A stretch of 64,000 nt of DNA from VAZQ01 sp963744275 (GCA_963744275.1 CAVUSX010000017.1:62001-126000); one strand, 5' to 3'. Numbered from the stretch's first letter, positions 16,263 through 24,977 are shown. Program-made: numbers and translations. The notes: generated by a model from the sequence alone, not told the origin.

Positions 16263-17109
16263 TTATTTCTGCGGGTTCTTGAAATAGCGCAAGTCCGGCG
16301 GCGACTGCCCCTTCTTGGCCGGCATCAGGTAGCCGTCCGCGCTCATCATGTAGCTCTCCTTGCCGATGCGGATGTGCTCGTTGCTCTCGGCGCAGATCGA
16401 TTTCGAACCAGATCGGATTCTGCACCCGCACGTAATTCTTCACGATCTTCCACGGATGGGTGAGCGCATGATCGAAGGTGGTGATCTCGTCATGCATCAT
16501 GTCGGGATCGGCCTTGTCGAGATAGATGCGCTCCTTGACCACGGTCTCGTTGTCGGCGTGCAGCGGAATGCCGTTGAAGTCGTAGGCGCGCGGACCCTTG
16601 AGCAGGCGGGTCTCCACCTCCAACGCCTGGTAGCGGCCATCGGGGTCCGGCTCGACCCATTTGCCGATCGAGTAGCCCATGAAGCTCGGCTCGAAATCCT
16701 TCGGCCAATCGCGTCCGTCGGTGTAGATCCGGCGCAGCATGGTGAGATATTCGATCATGATGTAGGTGGTCTTGGGCGTGACCACGACCTCCATCGGGAA
16801 GATCACGTTCATGGCCCGCGGCATGCCGTCCGGGATGCAGGTATAGGTCGGATCGGTGCCCTGGCCGCCGGCGGCCTGGTCCTTGAGATTGGCCTCGAAG
16901 ATCGCCTGATATTCCGGCGTCAGCGGCGCTTCTTCCGCGGTGCGTGGCTTGCTGATGTCGTATTGATTGGAGACGCCGGGGGGCCTTTTCCATTGGCCGC
17001 CGAAGTCCGGATACTTGGCGTCATCGGACGCCCGCGCGCCCGCAACCGTCATCAGCACCGCGGCGAGCGCCAGCGCGCTGACCGTGCTCTTGCAGAGTCG
17101 ACTGGGCAT
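16263..17109 (-). CDS. Exported protein, four-member paralogous family (copy 3, frame break)
   Basis: About 281 residues after correction. A signal peptide (LCKSTVSALALAAVLMTVAG) is followed by the family motifs DAKYPDFGGQW, APLTPEYQAI, TCIPDGMPRAM, RRIYTDGRDWP, GYSIGKWVEPD, LEVETR, KGPRAYDFNGIPLHADN and HDEITTFDHALTHPW. Near 16405 one extra A shifts the frame; read through, the end is CAESNEHIRIGKESYMMSAD then GYLMPAKKGQSPPDLRYFK, which is the family C-terminus. Uncorrected, the frame runs on to 16216 with unrelated sequence. Function is unknown. It is a single gene with its own start upstream (GGAGGACACCC before the ATG). Confidence 0.8.
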
Positions 17110-17258
17110 GGGTGTCCTCCCGACATCGCGACAGCATGTTCATTTGTTGCTTTTTCATCTGTTGTTGTTGGCCGGTCGGAGGCGCGACGTTGCGCCCCGC
17201 GGCGGGAGAAAATTAGCACAGCCGCCCCCGCGGCGCCACGGATCGGCGGTCGGGAGCT

Positions 17259-18339
17259 CTATTGCGGCGCGAACACCATGATGCAGCCGCCGCAGGGCCC
17301 GCCCTTGGCGGCGGTCGGCAGGTAGACGTGGTTTTGCGCCAGGCTGATGGCGATCGAATGGGCGCCGTTCGAGGTCGGGATTTTCTGCACCTGCGTGCGC
17401 GACTTGATGTCGATGACCCGCAGCGCCGGCCCGCCGAGCGCGCCGCTGGCAGACTGGTAATATCGGCCGAGCTTGGGATCGACCACCGTGTCGCCCGAGC
17501 CGCCGAGGTCGGGCAGGGTGGCCTGCGCCTTGCCGCTGCCGATGTCGAACACCGCCAGATCCCCGCCATCTGCGGGCGCGAGGCTGCAGCCGAGAAACAG
17601 GGTCGCATCGGCGACCAGCGCGAGACTGTGCGGATGGCAATGGTCGATCGCGTGCACCGCGACCAGCTTGCCGGTCCTGGGATCGGTCTGCGCCAAGCCG
17701 CCGCGGGTCGTATCGGCGCGCAGGATCGGGACATCAGTGTAGAACATGCCGGTCGCCGCATAGTAGTCCGACCGCTCCAGGCTTTCGGCCGCAGTCCTCG
17801 ACCGGAATTCTCGCCACGATCTGGTGGCCGGGCGTGGTGGAGACGAGGCTAAGGAACGCCGGCTTGTCGTTCGGATTGGCGACGATGACGAGGTGGTCCT
17901 TGGGATCATAGGCCATCGCATTGGCGCGCTTCTGGCCTCCGGTCGGAATGGTGGCGGTGATCTTGCCGCTCTTGCGGTCGATCACCTTGACGGTGCTGTC
18001 CCCGTCGCTCACCCACAGCTCGTCGTCGATGGTGATGATGCCGTTGGGGCCGGAGGTCGCGCCGCTGGCGGTCGAGCCGGTGAAGCCCGTGATGCGCCCC
18101 ACGAAGGTGTCGGTCTTGGTGTCGATGATGTCGACCGCCTTGTTGTCCTTGTCGGCCAGGTAGCCGAGACCCGTTCCCTGATCGATGTAGATGACGCCGA
18201 TCGAGCCGACCGGCCCGCCCGGAATCGCGATGCTGCCGACCTGCTTCAGGCCCTGTGCCGCAGCCGTGCCGGCAGACACGATCGCGGCCGCCGCCAGAAG
18301 GGTCGCCGCCGTGGCGAGAGTGTTAGATCGAGCCGGCAT
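17259..18339 (-). CDS. Exported YVTN/NHL-like beta-propeller protein (frame break)
   Basis: About 359 residues after one correction near 17792. The N-terminal half has a signal peptide (ending SAGTAAAQG) and blades such as GVIYIDQGTGLGYLADKDNK, AVDIIDTKTDTFVGRI and NGIITIDDELWVSDGDSTV. The C-terminal half continues in another frame (YYAATGMFYTDVPI, DPRTGKLVAVHAIDHCHPHS, GDTVVDPKLGRYYQSASG, GAHSIAISLAQNHVYLP) and ends GGCIMVFAPQ. Such propellers bind ligands or partner proteins in the periplasm; no enzyme motif is visible. It is transcribed alone, upstream of copy 3 of the unknown exported family, which lies about 150 bases downstream on the same strand. Confidence 0.75.
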
Positions 18340-18442
18340 CTGGGTCCTCCCAATTTATGTTATCGGCTTATGTCGCCTGTTGTCGGCGATCGAGCCCGCC
18401 CCGGGCGTCGACCGTTGCGTTACCGCCCACTTTGTCGGTGTG

Positions 18443-18694
18443 TCATTCTTCGTCGGCGACTTCGTCGGCGGCCTCACGCGCATTCTCTTCCTCGATCTCG
18501 CCCGCCATGAAGGCCGGCAGGTCGTCGAAGGCGTCCTCCATCTCGCTTTGCAGGACGCCCGCCGCTATCGCGTCGGCGAGGCACCGGGATGCCAATGCCC
18601 GCGCCGCGGCCTCGATGTCCGCCGGCGGCGGTGCGTCGGCCGTGATGTTCTCCGAAACCCAGTTCTCGACGAACTCGATCGCGCTCATGCTCAT
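18443..18694 (-). CDS. Small acidic hypothetical protein
   Basis: An 83-residue, strongly acidic protein (MSMSAIEFVENWVSENITAD at the start, AGEIEEENAREAADEVADEE at the end). It appears helical and soluble, with no signal peptide or membrane segment. A good GGGAGG site lies before the start. Small proteins with an F-x-x-x-W-V-x-ENI opening occur in rhizobial genomes but I know no function. The conserved-looking Cys in SRCLADA is the only cysteine. It stands alone between the Bug receptor and propeller genes. Confidence 0.55.
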   Translation of the reverse strand: MSMSAIEFVENWVSENITADAPPPADIEAAARALASRCLADAIAAGVLQSEMEDAFDDLPAFMAGEIEEENAREAADEVADEE

Positions 18695-18761
18695 TGTGCA
18701 GCCTCCCGGGTCGCGGCGAGCATAAACGAAAGCGCGGGTGGATGCGACCGTCGCCTGCCGT

Positions 18762-19736
18762 TCAATCCTCGGGCTTGATGTCGAGCGCCTTGGCGATGGC
18801 GGCGAGCTTGCTGGTCTGGTCCGCGATGGCGGCGGCGAATTCCGCCGGGCCGCCCGGATTGAGGATTTGGCCGGTCTGGATCAGGCGCGGCTCGATGGCC
18901 GGATCGGCCGCCACCGCGCGCATATCGGCTGCGATGCGCTCGCGCAGCTCGGGCGCCATGTTGGGCGGCCCGAACAGGCCGACCAGGCCGTCGAAGGCGA
19001 GCTCCGGATAGCCGGCCTGCGTGGCGGTCGGAATCTCCGGCGCGGTCGGAGCGCGGGTTTGATTGGTCATGGCCAGCGCCTTGATGGAGCCGGCCTGCAG
19101 CTGCGACTGCACGATGGCCAAGGCCGAGGTGTAGATCTGGATGCGCCCCTCGGCCAGATCGGTCACCGCCTGCACCGGATCGCGGTACGGAACCTTGGCC
19201 ACCTCCAGGTCGCTGCCCTTGAGAAAACCGGACAGCACCAGATCGAGCGCGCCGGTGATCGAAGCGCGATTGAGCCTGCCGGGCTCACGGCGCGCCAGCG
19301 CCACCAGCTGGTCGAGCGAGCTGACCTTGAGGGAGGTCGGTACCGAGATGCTGATGAGCGTATTGGTGATGCGCGCGATCGGCACCAGGTCGTGCGGATC
19401 GTAGGGCAGCTTCCGGTGCAGGATGGAATGCGCCGTGAAGGTCGAGGTCGGGGCGAACAGCAGCGTATGATCGTCATGGGCGCCGAGAAACGCCGTGATG
19501 GCGACGAAGCCGTCGCCGCCCGGACGGTTCTCGATCACCACCGGCTGGCCCCAGCGCGCCGTCAGCCGGTCGGCGAACAGCCGTGCCCCGATATCGGAGC
19601 CGGAGCCGGGGCCGAGCGGCAGGATGAACCGCACGGTGCGCTGCGGCCAGCTCGGCGCCAGCGCCTGCAGGTGCGTTGCCGACAGGCACGCCGGTGCCAC
19701 GCCGGCCAGCAGCATAATGAAGGAGCGTCGCTTCAT
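18762..19736 (-). CDS. Bug/TctC-family tripartite tricarboxylate-type solute receptor
   Basis: A 324-residue periplasmic receptor with a signal peptide (MKRRSFIMLLAGVAPACLSA). Family marks are WPQRTVRFILPLGPGSGSDI, ARLFADRLTARWGQPVVIEN, RPGGDGFVA, LAMTNQTRAP and GLVGLFGPPNMAPELRERI. These proteins bind small carboxylates or nicotinate-like compounds for TctAB-type transporters, but many are orphans used in sensing. No tctA or tctB is present here. The open frame is intact and preceded by AGGAGCG-like sequence. The ligand cannot be deduced. Confidence 0.85.
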   Translation of the reverse strand: MKRRSFIMLLAGVAPACLSATHLQALAPSWPQRTVRFILPLGPGSGSDIGARLFADRLTARWGQPVVIENRPGGDGFVAITAFLGAHDDHTLLFAPTSTFTAHSILHRKLPYDPHDLVPIARITNTLISISVPTSLKVSSLDQLVALARREPGRLNRASITGALDLVLSGFLKGSDLEVAKVPYRDPVQAVTDLAEGRIQIYTSALAIVQSQLQAGSIKALAMTNQTRAPTAPEIPTATQAGYPELAFDGLVGLFGPPNMAPELRERIAADMRAVAADPAIEPRLIQTGQILNPGGPAEFAAAIADQTSKLAAIAKALDIKPED

Positions 19737-19819
19737 GGGTGGAATCCCGGATTCCGTCGGAACAACAACATACCACGCAATTGCCCGGAAGCGATGCGCT
19801 TCTCGAGCGGCGGCGCCCG

Positions 19820-20800
19820 CTATTGCGCTCCCGCCGCCCGCAGGTATTGCGTATCCACGAAGCGCTCGGCTGACGGCAGCGGAGCTTTGAGGTTTCCGGC
19901 TTCGCCCATCAGCGCGATCACCTGCTCCAGCCCCTCGAGCTCGATCTCCGCATGCCGTGGAAGAACGCCTCGCTCGGGCCGAAAGAAAAGATCAAGCGTC
20001 TGTCCGGCGATGAGCTCGGACACCCCGGTGGTCTCGACGATCGTTCCGATGACGCGATCGCGGTTGGCGGGATCGCGAATGAACTCGAATGCCGCGGCGA
20101 GCGCGCGCACGTAGCGGGTGACGGCCTCCTTGTGCGCGTCGGCCCATGATCGCCGAACCGCGGTGACGGTATAGAGAAGCTGCGGCACGGCATCGTTCGA
20201 AACGCCGAGCGACCGGAAACCCTCCTGCATCGCCAGCAGATCCTGCGGCTGGCCGAGCACCACCGCGTCGCAGTCGCCGCGGTGCAGGCAGGCCCATCGG
20301 GTCGGCGTTCCCTCGATCACCTTGACCCCGAAGTCGCCGTGCCCGAGGCCATGCTGCGCCAACAGCTTGCGCATGGAGATCGCGATCGTGCCGGCTTCGT
20401 CCGCCAGGCCCAAGACCTTTCCCTTGAGGTCCGCGACGGACTTGATCTCGGGCTTGGCGATCAGGCTGTAGATGGGATTGTCGAACTCGGCCGCGATCGC
20501 CACCGCATCGGAACCGGCCATCGCGGCACGGATGAGGTAGGGCGTCGCTACGTGGGTAAGGTCGACGAAATCGTCGTGGAGCGCCGCGATCATCTTGTCG
20601 GAGCCGCCCGGAATCGGCACCAGGACCTCGACATCGAGCCCTTCGCGCGCAAACAGGCCCTCGCGCTGCGCCACCGCAATGGGCAGGGAGAAGATGCTGT
20701 GCGCCGACGAGTAGGCTTGGCCGTAGCGCAATTTCAGCGTCTCGCCGGCCGCCGCGTGAACGGACCCGAAGGCGAGCAAGGCCGCGATGACGATCCGCAT
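19820..20800 (-). CDS. NMT1/SsuA-type ABC solute-binding protein (orphan)
   Basis: A 326-residue exported protein (signal MRIVIAALLAFGSVHAAAGE) of the NMT1/SsuA-like family: LKLRYGQAYSSAHSIFSLPI, AVAQREGLFAREGLDVEVLV, DFVDLTHVATPYLIRAA and VADLKGKVLGLADEAGTIAI. Relatives bind sulfonates, nitrate, thiamine precursors or aromatic compounds. There is no permease or ATPase next to it, so it must use a distant transporter or have lost one. It lies 84 bases upstream of the Bug receptor on the same strand; two receptors of different systems in series is unusual but they may be co-transcribed. Confidence 0.82.
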   Translation of the reverse strand: MRIVIAALLAFGSVHAAAGETLKLRYGQAYSSAHSIFSLPIAVAQREGLFAREGLDVEVLVPIPGGSDKMIAALHDDFVDLTHVATPYLIRAAMAGSDAVAIAAEFDNPIYSLIAKPEIKSVADLKGKVLGLADEAGTIAISMRKLLAQHGLGHGDFGVKVIEGTPTRWACLHRGDCDAVVLGQPQDLLAMQEGFRSLGVSNDAVPQLLYTVTAVRRSWADAHKEAVTRYVRALAAAFEFIRDPANRDRVIGTIVETTGVSELIAGQTLDLFFRPERGVLPRHAEIELEGLEQVIALMGEAGNLKAPLPSAERFVDTQYLRAAGAQ

Positions 20801-21062
20801 TCCGTTCTTATTTCTCGATGATGGCCCCCATTTCGGTAGTCTATCAGCCGGCCGGGCCCCATGCCACGGGTGCCGGGTCGCCCGCTGTGCCGGGAGGGGA
20901 ACCGGAACCGCGACGGGGTGCCGCAGTACCCCAGCGCTGCGCCGCGCCCGACCCTTCCGCCTGAGCCTTCGGACGGTATATATCTATGGACAACTGCCTG
21001 GTCGGCCGAAGGCTTTGTTTCGGTGCGCTGGCAGCAATGAAAACAAGCTTGGGAGGATATGC
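20801..21062. promoter_or_regulatory. Divergent intergenic region, 262 bp
   Basis: This region separates the minus-strand receptor from copy 4 of the exported family. It is mostly GC-rich without reading-frame evidence. An AT-rich TATATATCTATGG stretch at about 20977-20989 could form a -10 region for copy 4, and GGGAGGA at 21051-21057 is its ribosome-binding site. Confidence 0.35.
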
Positions 21063-21908
21063 ATGCGTTACCAAGGCTCGATCGGTGTGGTCGCCCTGGC
21101 GGCCGCGGTGGCGGCGGCGCTGTCGATGACGCCGTCGCGCGCGCGCGCGGCGGACGATTCGAAATATCCGGACTGGAAGGGCCAGTGGACGCGCGTCGGC
21201 AACCCCAATTGGACCCAGCCCGGCGGCCCGAAGGCCCCGCTCACCCCGGAATATCAGAAGGTCTATGAGGCCAACCGCGCCGATCTGGCGGCCGGCGGCG
21301 TGGGCGACGTGCCGTCGACCTTCTGTATCCCGCAGGGCATGCCGATGATGATGAACATCTATGATCCCATGGAGATCATCATCACGCCCGAGATCACCTA
21401 CATCTTGATCAGCCACGTCAACGACTCGTACCGGCGGATCTACACCGACGGCCGCGCAATCCCGGAGGATGCCGAGGAGAACTATGCGGGCTACTCGGTC
21501 GGCAAGTGGATCGATACCAAGGGCGACGGCCACTATGACGAGCTCGACGTCGAGACCCGCGCCTTCAAGGGCCCGCGCGCCTACGACGCCAGCGGGCTGC
21601 CGCTGGATCGCGACAATCAAAGCATCATCAAGGAGCGGTTCTTTCTCGACAAGGCCGATCCCAACGTCATCAATGACGAGATCACCGTCTACGACCATGC
21701 GCTGACGCAGCCCTGGACCGTCATCAAGAAGGCCAGCCGCAAGCCGAATGTCCGCCCGAAATGGCACACCGAGGCCTGCTCGGCGGATAACAGCTGGGTC
21801 CGCATCGGCAACGATGCATATTATCTGAGCGCGGACGGCAATCTGATGCCGACCAAGAAGAACCAGGCGCCGCCCGATCTGAAATACTTCAAGCAAACCC
21901 AGAAGTGA
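21063..21908 (+). CDS. Exported protein, four-member paralogous family (copy 4)
   Basis: A 281-residue protein from the ATG at 21063, six bases after GGGAGGA. The signal peptide ends near SRARAADDS. Motifs are KYPDWKGQWTR, APLTPEYQKV, FCIPQGMPMMMNI, RRIYTDGRAIP, GYSVGKWID, LDVETR, KGPRAYDASGLPLDRDNQ, NDEITVYDHALTQPW and ADGNLMPTKKNQAPPDLKYFK. It is the most divergent copy at the normally conserved positions GMPR (GMPM), HADNQ (DRDNQ) and HDE (NDE). Function unknown; transcribed alone. Confidence 0.82.
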   Translation: MRYQGSIGVVALAAAVAAALSMTPSRARAADDSKYPDWKGQWTRVGNPNWTQPGGPKAPLTPEYQKVYEANRADLAAGGVGDVPSTFCIPQGMPMMMNIYDPMEIIITPEITYILISHVNDSYRRIYTDGRAIPEDAEENYAGYSVGKWIDTKGDGHYDELDVETRAFKGPRAYDASGLPLDRDNQSIIKERFFLDKADPNVINDEITVYDHALTQPWTVIKKASRKPNVRPKWHTEACSADNSWVRIGNDAYYLSADGNLMPTKKNQAPPDLKYFKQTQK

Positions 21909-22001
21909 CGGGCGCGAATCGGCGTCGTCACTGTCCATTGCGTCGTCCCTGCGAAAGAGGGACCCATACGCCGTGCCCTCTCGATCGGCTGTCATAGCCG
22001 T

Positions 22002-22089
22002 CGAAGACGGGCGTAAACGCCCTGACGGCCCGTGCGAAAGACGGGACCGTAAACGCCCTGATGGCCCGTCGAAGATGGGCGTAAACGCC
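22002..22089. repeat. Three tandem copies of a CGAAGACGGGCGTAAACGCC-like motif
   Basis: The motif is present at about 22002-22022, 22035-22058 (with small insertions) and 22069-22089, spaced 33-34 bases apart and separated by CTGAyGGCCCGT. The same GAAGACGGGCGTrAACGCC text occurs inside the GTAGGATGGG elements at 30091-30255 and 48177-48281. It is non-coding, between copy 4 and DUF1328. Confidence 0.6.
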
Positions 22090-22209
22090 GATGGTATGGG
22101 TCCCGGCGCCGTAAGCGGGTTCACGCGCGTCTTCGACGCGCTATGGGCCGGGGACGACGAGCGTGCGAGCCGAGGCAATCGACGGTTTGCCGAGGCTTCG
22201 CGAGCTGCC

Positions 22210-22389
22210 CTACGGCAGCGTCGGCGACCGGCCGCGCGCGAAGCCGAAGATCGCGGAGATCACGAACAGGATCAGGGCGACCACGAAGACGATCTTTGCG
22301 AGCTCGACCGCAAAGCCGGCGATGCCGCCGAAGCCGAGCACGGCGGCGATCAGTGCGATGACCAGAAAAGTTACGGCCCAACCAAGCAT
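22210..22389 (-). CDS. DUF1328 small membrane protein
   Basis: A 59-residue protein starting MLGWAVTFLVIALIAAVLGF, with a second hydrophobic segment (IVFVVALILFVISAIFGFA). This is the DUF1328 family of two-helix inner-membrane proteins, common in proteobacteria and often under general stress control. The start is supported by AAGGAG eight bases upstream. Length is exactly that of the family. It is read from the opposite strand to the small exported protein at 22705. Confidence 0.9.
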   Translation of the reverse strand: MLGWAVTFLVIALIAAVLGFGGIAGFAVELAKIVFVVALILFVISAIFGFARGRSPTLP

Positions 22390-22647
22390 GGCGACACTCC
22401 TTGAATTCGGATCGATTTGGATTCAGATCGATCCAGACGTTTGATCAGATCAACTTGCTTCGTTCGACGTTCCGGTTTGATCGACTTCAGATCGTTAACC
22501 GTTATCAGACGTCACTTCAGACTTCACTCGTCCTTCAGACGTCACTTCGTCCGTTGCTCCGTTCGCCGGCGAGCCGGCCGCATTGCCCAACCCGCAACCC
22601 GCCAGTGCTTCGCTTGGTTCCGAGGCGCACATAAATATTCGGGAGGT
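22390..22647. other. Non-coding divergent region upstream of DUF1328 and a small exported protein
   Basis: About 260 bases, lower in GC than the surroundings, with iterated short strings (AGACGTCACTTC at about 22506 and 22533, GATCGA/GATCAG clusters). I see no gene. It must hold the promoter of the minus-strand DUF1328 gene; a GGAAC lies on the minus strand near 22472 but without a well-placed CGTT. Confidence 0.4.
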
Positions 22648-22672
22648 GGAACATAAACCCCGCTGATGCGTT
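22648..22672 (+). promoter_or_regulatory. EcfG-type general stress promoter
   Basis: GGAAC at 22648-22652 and CGTT at 22669-22672 are separated by 16 bases, matching the alphaproteobacterial EcfG consensus GGAAC-N16/17-CGTT. The -10 element ends 32 bases before the start codon at 22705, a suitable distance for a short leader. Confidence 0.7.
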
Positions 22673-22704
22673 GAGTACCTAGGACTGCAATGGAGGAATG
22701 TCTG

Positions 22705-22968
22705 ATGAGGAAGGTTCTTTTCGGCACGCTGGCAGCAGCGGCGGTCGTGCTCGCGGCAGCGCCGGCTTCCGCCCAGTTCTATCTGGGCGCCGGCCCGGGC
22801 GGCGCGGGCGTGCAAGTCGGCCCGCTCGGAATCGGGGTCGGCCCGCGTTTCGGCTATCGTAACTACGACTATGACTACGGCCCCGGCTACGGATGTCCGC
22901 TGGTGCGGGAACGCTTCGTGACCCCGCGCGGACACGTGGTCTATCGGACGCGCCGCGCCTGCTATTGA
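22705..22968 (+). CDS. Small exported Gly/Tyr-rich protein, probable stress gene
   Basis: An 87-residue protein starting MRKVLFGTLAAAAVVLAAAP with a signal peptide cleaved near ASAQF. The mature part is Gly-rich (GAGPGGAGVQVGPLGIGVGP), then Tyr/Asp-rich (RNYDYDYGPGYG) and ends with CPLVRERFVTPRGHVVYRTR plus a second Cys. The start is chosen for the GGAGGAATG site; an in-frame ATG at 22690 is upstream. Similar short proteins are frequent in Bradyrhizobium-type genomes with no known function. An EcfG promoter precedes it and a strong terminator follows. Confidence 0.75.
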   Translation: MRKVLFGTLAAAAVVLAAAPASAQFYLGAGPGGAGVQVGPLGIGVGPRFGYRNYDYDYGPGYGCPLVRERFVTPRGHVVYRTRRACY

Positions 22969-22988
22969 GAATCGACTGATACGAGCCA

Positions 22989-23018
22989 CGAATGGCCCCG
23001 GATTTCCGGGGCCATTCG
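22989..23018. terminator. Rho-independent terminator
   Basis: CGAATGGCCCCGGA (22989-23002) pairs perfectly with TCCGGGGCCATTCG (23005-23018) across a two-base gap. TTTGTTG follows on the plus strand. It lies 20 bases after the small exported gene and faces the convergent enoyl-CoA hydratase gene. Confidence 0.82.
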
Positions 23019-23082
23019 TTTGTTGCGTGCGCTCCCACCGTGTCGCCCCGCGAAAGCTGGACGACGCGACCGGCGCGAGGAG

Positions 23083-23958
23083 CTATTTCTTCTGCTTCTT
23101 CTTCGAGCGCGGCCCCATGGGCTCGGGCTGGAACGGACCGTCGCGCATCTCGAGGTAGGCCTTGACGCCCTGCGTGCGGTGCACCTCGAACAGCTTTTCG
23201 CGGAACTCGTTGTGGGAGGCTTGAGCGAGCGTTCCGAGCGTTCCCTCGAGCAGCAGCGCGGAGTAGAGGCCGGCGGCCTGGATGCCCTGCATGGCGATGG
23301 CCTTGTTGAGGCGCACCGAGGGTTCCGGCACCAGCGCGATCCGGCGCGCCAGCGCGCCCGCCGCCTCCATCAGTCGATCGTGCGGCACCACCTCGTTGAC
23401 CATGCCGATGCGCAGCGCCTCCTGGGCGTCAAAGTGATCGCCCGTGAGCGCCCAGCGGTTGGCGACCTTCCAGCCGCAGAGCGCGGTCAAGAGGTAGCTC
23501 GAGGCCGAGATGTGCCGCACCTCGGGCTGCGCGAACACGGCCTGGTCCGACGCGATGGTGATGTCGGCGGCGAGCTGATACCAGAAGCCCGCGCCCATCG
23601 CCCAGCCGTTGACCGCCGCGATGATGGGCTTGCCCAGGCGCCACATATGCGCCCAATCCGTCACCCGCTTGCCATGCCGGCGGTGGGTGTATTCGATGAA
23701 CTCCGCGATCGACTTTCCGGTCGGATCGGAATTGCGCCGGCCGGATTTGTTCGACCCCTGATCGAAGCCGGCGCAAAAGGCGACCCCGCTGCCGGTCAGG
23801 ATGATCACCCGCACGGCCCGATCCGCATCGGCTTCATCGAAGGCGCGGTGCAGCTCCTCCTCGAGGTTCGGCGACAGCGCATTCATCCGCGCCGGCCGGT
23901 TGAGCGTGATGGTCGCGATGCCGTCTTCGACGCCGTAGATCAGGTCCTGGTAGCTCAT
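23083..23958 (-). CDS. Enoyl-CoA hydratase/isomerase family protein
   Basis: A 291-residue crotonase-fold protein from MSYQDLIYGVEDGIATITLN. It has the NRPARMNALSP start, the oxyanion segment FCAGFDQGSN and KPIIAAVNGWAMGAGFWYQL, followed by ADITIASDQAVFAQPEV. The usual catalytic glutamates are not clearly in place, so hydratase, isomerase or other crotonase activity cannot be decided. The C-terminus is basic (PRSKKKQKK), an uncommon tail. The frame is open to 24039, but the MSYQD start fits the family. It is transcribed singly, convergent with the preceding gene. Confidence 0.85.
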   Translation of the reverse strand: MSYQDLIYGVEDGIATITLNRPARMNALSPNLEEELHRAFDEADADRAVRVIILTGSGVAFCAGFDQGSNKSGRRNSDPTGKSIAEFIEYTHRRHGKRVTDWAHMWRLGKPIIAAVNGWAMGAGFWYQLAADITIASDQAVFAQPEVRHISASSYLLTALCGWKVANRWALTGDHFDAQEALRIGMVNEVVPHDRLMEAAGALARRIALVPEPSVRLNKAIAMQGIQAAGLYSALLLEGTLGTLAQASHNEFREKLFEVHRTQGVKAYLEMRDGPFQPEPMGPRSKKKQKK

Positions 23959-24099
23959 CCGTCCCCCTTGTTCGCGCGAAATGTGTAGGCCGATCATCCC
24001 GGCATGACAATGCCGGGTCGGGGACTTCGCGAGGTCCAATCAAATGCCGGCTCGACCGCGGTGAAGGTCTTCCAACGGGCTGCGCTCACTGCGCCTGCT

Positions 24100-24909
24100 T
24101 CACATGGCGGCGGCTTCCGCCACCACGCGGAAGCCCGCCAGGGTGCCGGGCCCGAAAATGTGGGTGAGCGGCACGTCGGCGGCGTCGCGGCCCTGCGCGA
24201 TGAGAATGCGTCCGACCCGCGGCGCGTTGTTGCGCGGATCGAAGCCGTGCCAGCGGCCGCCCAGATAGACCTCCATCCAGGCCGAGAAATCCATGGGCGA
24301 ATAGGGCGGCGGCAGGCCGATGTCGGTGATGTAGCCGGTGCAATAGCGCGCCGGTATGTTCAGGCAACGGCAGAACGCGATGGCGAGATGGGCGAAGTCG
24401 CGGCAAACGCCGCGGCGCTCGCTATAGGCTTCGAACGCGGTGCGGGTGGCGCGCGAGTGCTCGTAGCCGAAGGTGACGTGGTTGTGCACGAAATCGCAGA
24501 TCGCCTGCACCCGCGGCCAGCCGAGCGGCGTATGGGCGAACAGGCGCCAAGCGTCGTCCGACAGGCGGTCGGTCTCGCAATAGCGGCTGCCGAGCAGGTA
24601 CAGCAGGGTTTCGGCCGGCAGATGCTGGACCTGATGCTGCAAGGCGTCGAGGTCGGGCAGGTCCGGCACGCCGGAATCACGCAGGATGGCGTCGGTGCCG
24701 AGACTGAAACGGCCCGCGGGCGCCACCAGACGCGAGCACCAGTTCCCGAAGCTGTCGCGATAGCCTTCGACCGGAACCGCCGGATTGGTGATCAGATAGT
24801 CCGGACGTTCCAGGTCGGAGAAACGCGAGAAATGCACGTTCAGGGTCGCGATCATGGGTGTCGTCTGCGGAAAATCGAAGCTCAGCTCACTGCCGACATG
24901 GATGCGCAT
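24100..24909 (-). CDS. Transglutaminase-like cysteine protease-fold protein
   Basis: A 269-residue protein with an N-terminal beta-rich domain (MRIHVGSELSFDFPQTTPMI) and a transglutaminase core: Cys in ERRGVCRDFAHLAIAFCRCL, His in SAWMEVYLGGRWHGFDPRNN (Trp-x-Glu, then HGFDP) and the catalytic Asp in that segment. Proteins of this type in alphaproteobacteria often accompany peptide or circularly permuted ATP-grasp genes, which are absent here. It is cytoplasmic by sequence. The role is unknown; peptidase or amidase activity is more likely than crosslinking. Confidence 0.85.
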   Translation of the reverse strand: MRIHVGSELSFDFPQTTPMIATLNVHFSRFSDLERPDYLITNPAVPVEGYRDSFGNWCSRLVAPAGRFSLGTDAILRDSGVPDLPDLDALQHQVQHLPAETLLYLLGSRYCETDRLSDDAWRLFAHTPLGWPRVQAICDFVHNHVTFGYEHSRATRTAFEAYSERRGVCRDFAHLAIAFCRCLNIPARYCTGYITDIGLPPPYSPMDFSAWMEVYLGGRWHGFDPRNNAPRVGRILIAQGRDAADVPLTHIFGPGTLAGFRVVAEAAAM

Positions 24910-24977
24910 GAAAAATCCTTTTTTCGGATCGATTTCGGATCGCCGGTGGTTCGAGGCCCGCGCGCGGCGCCGATAAA

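Noticed and set aside
22440..22490. Second EcfG promoter on the minus strand for DUF1328
   Set aside because: A GGAAC is present near 22472 but no CGTT occurs 16-17 bases further on; the match is half a promoter.
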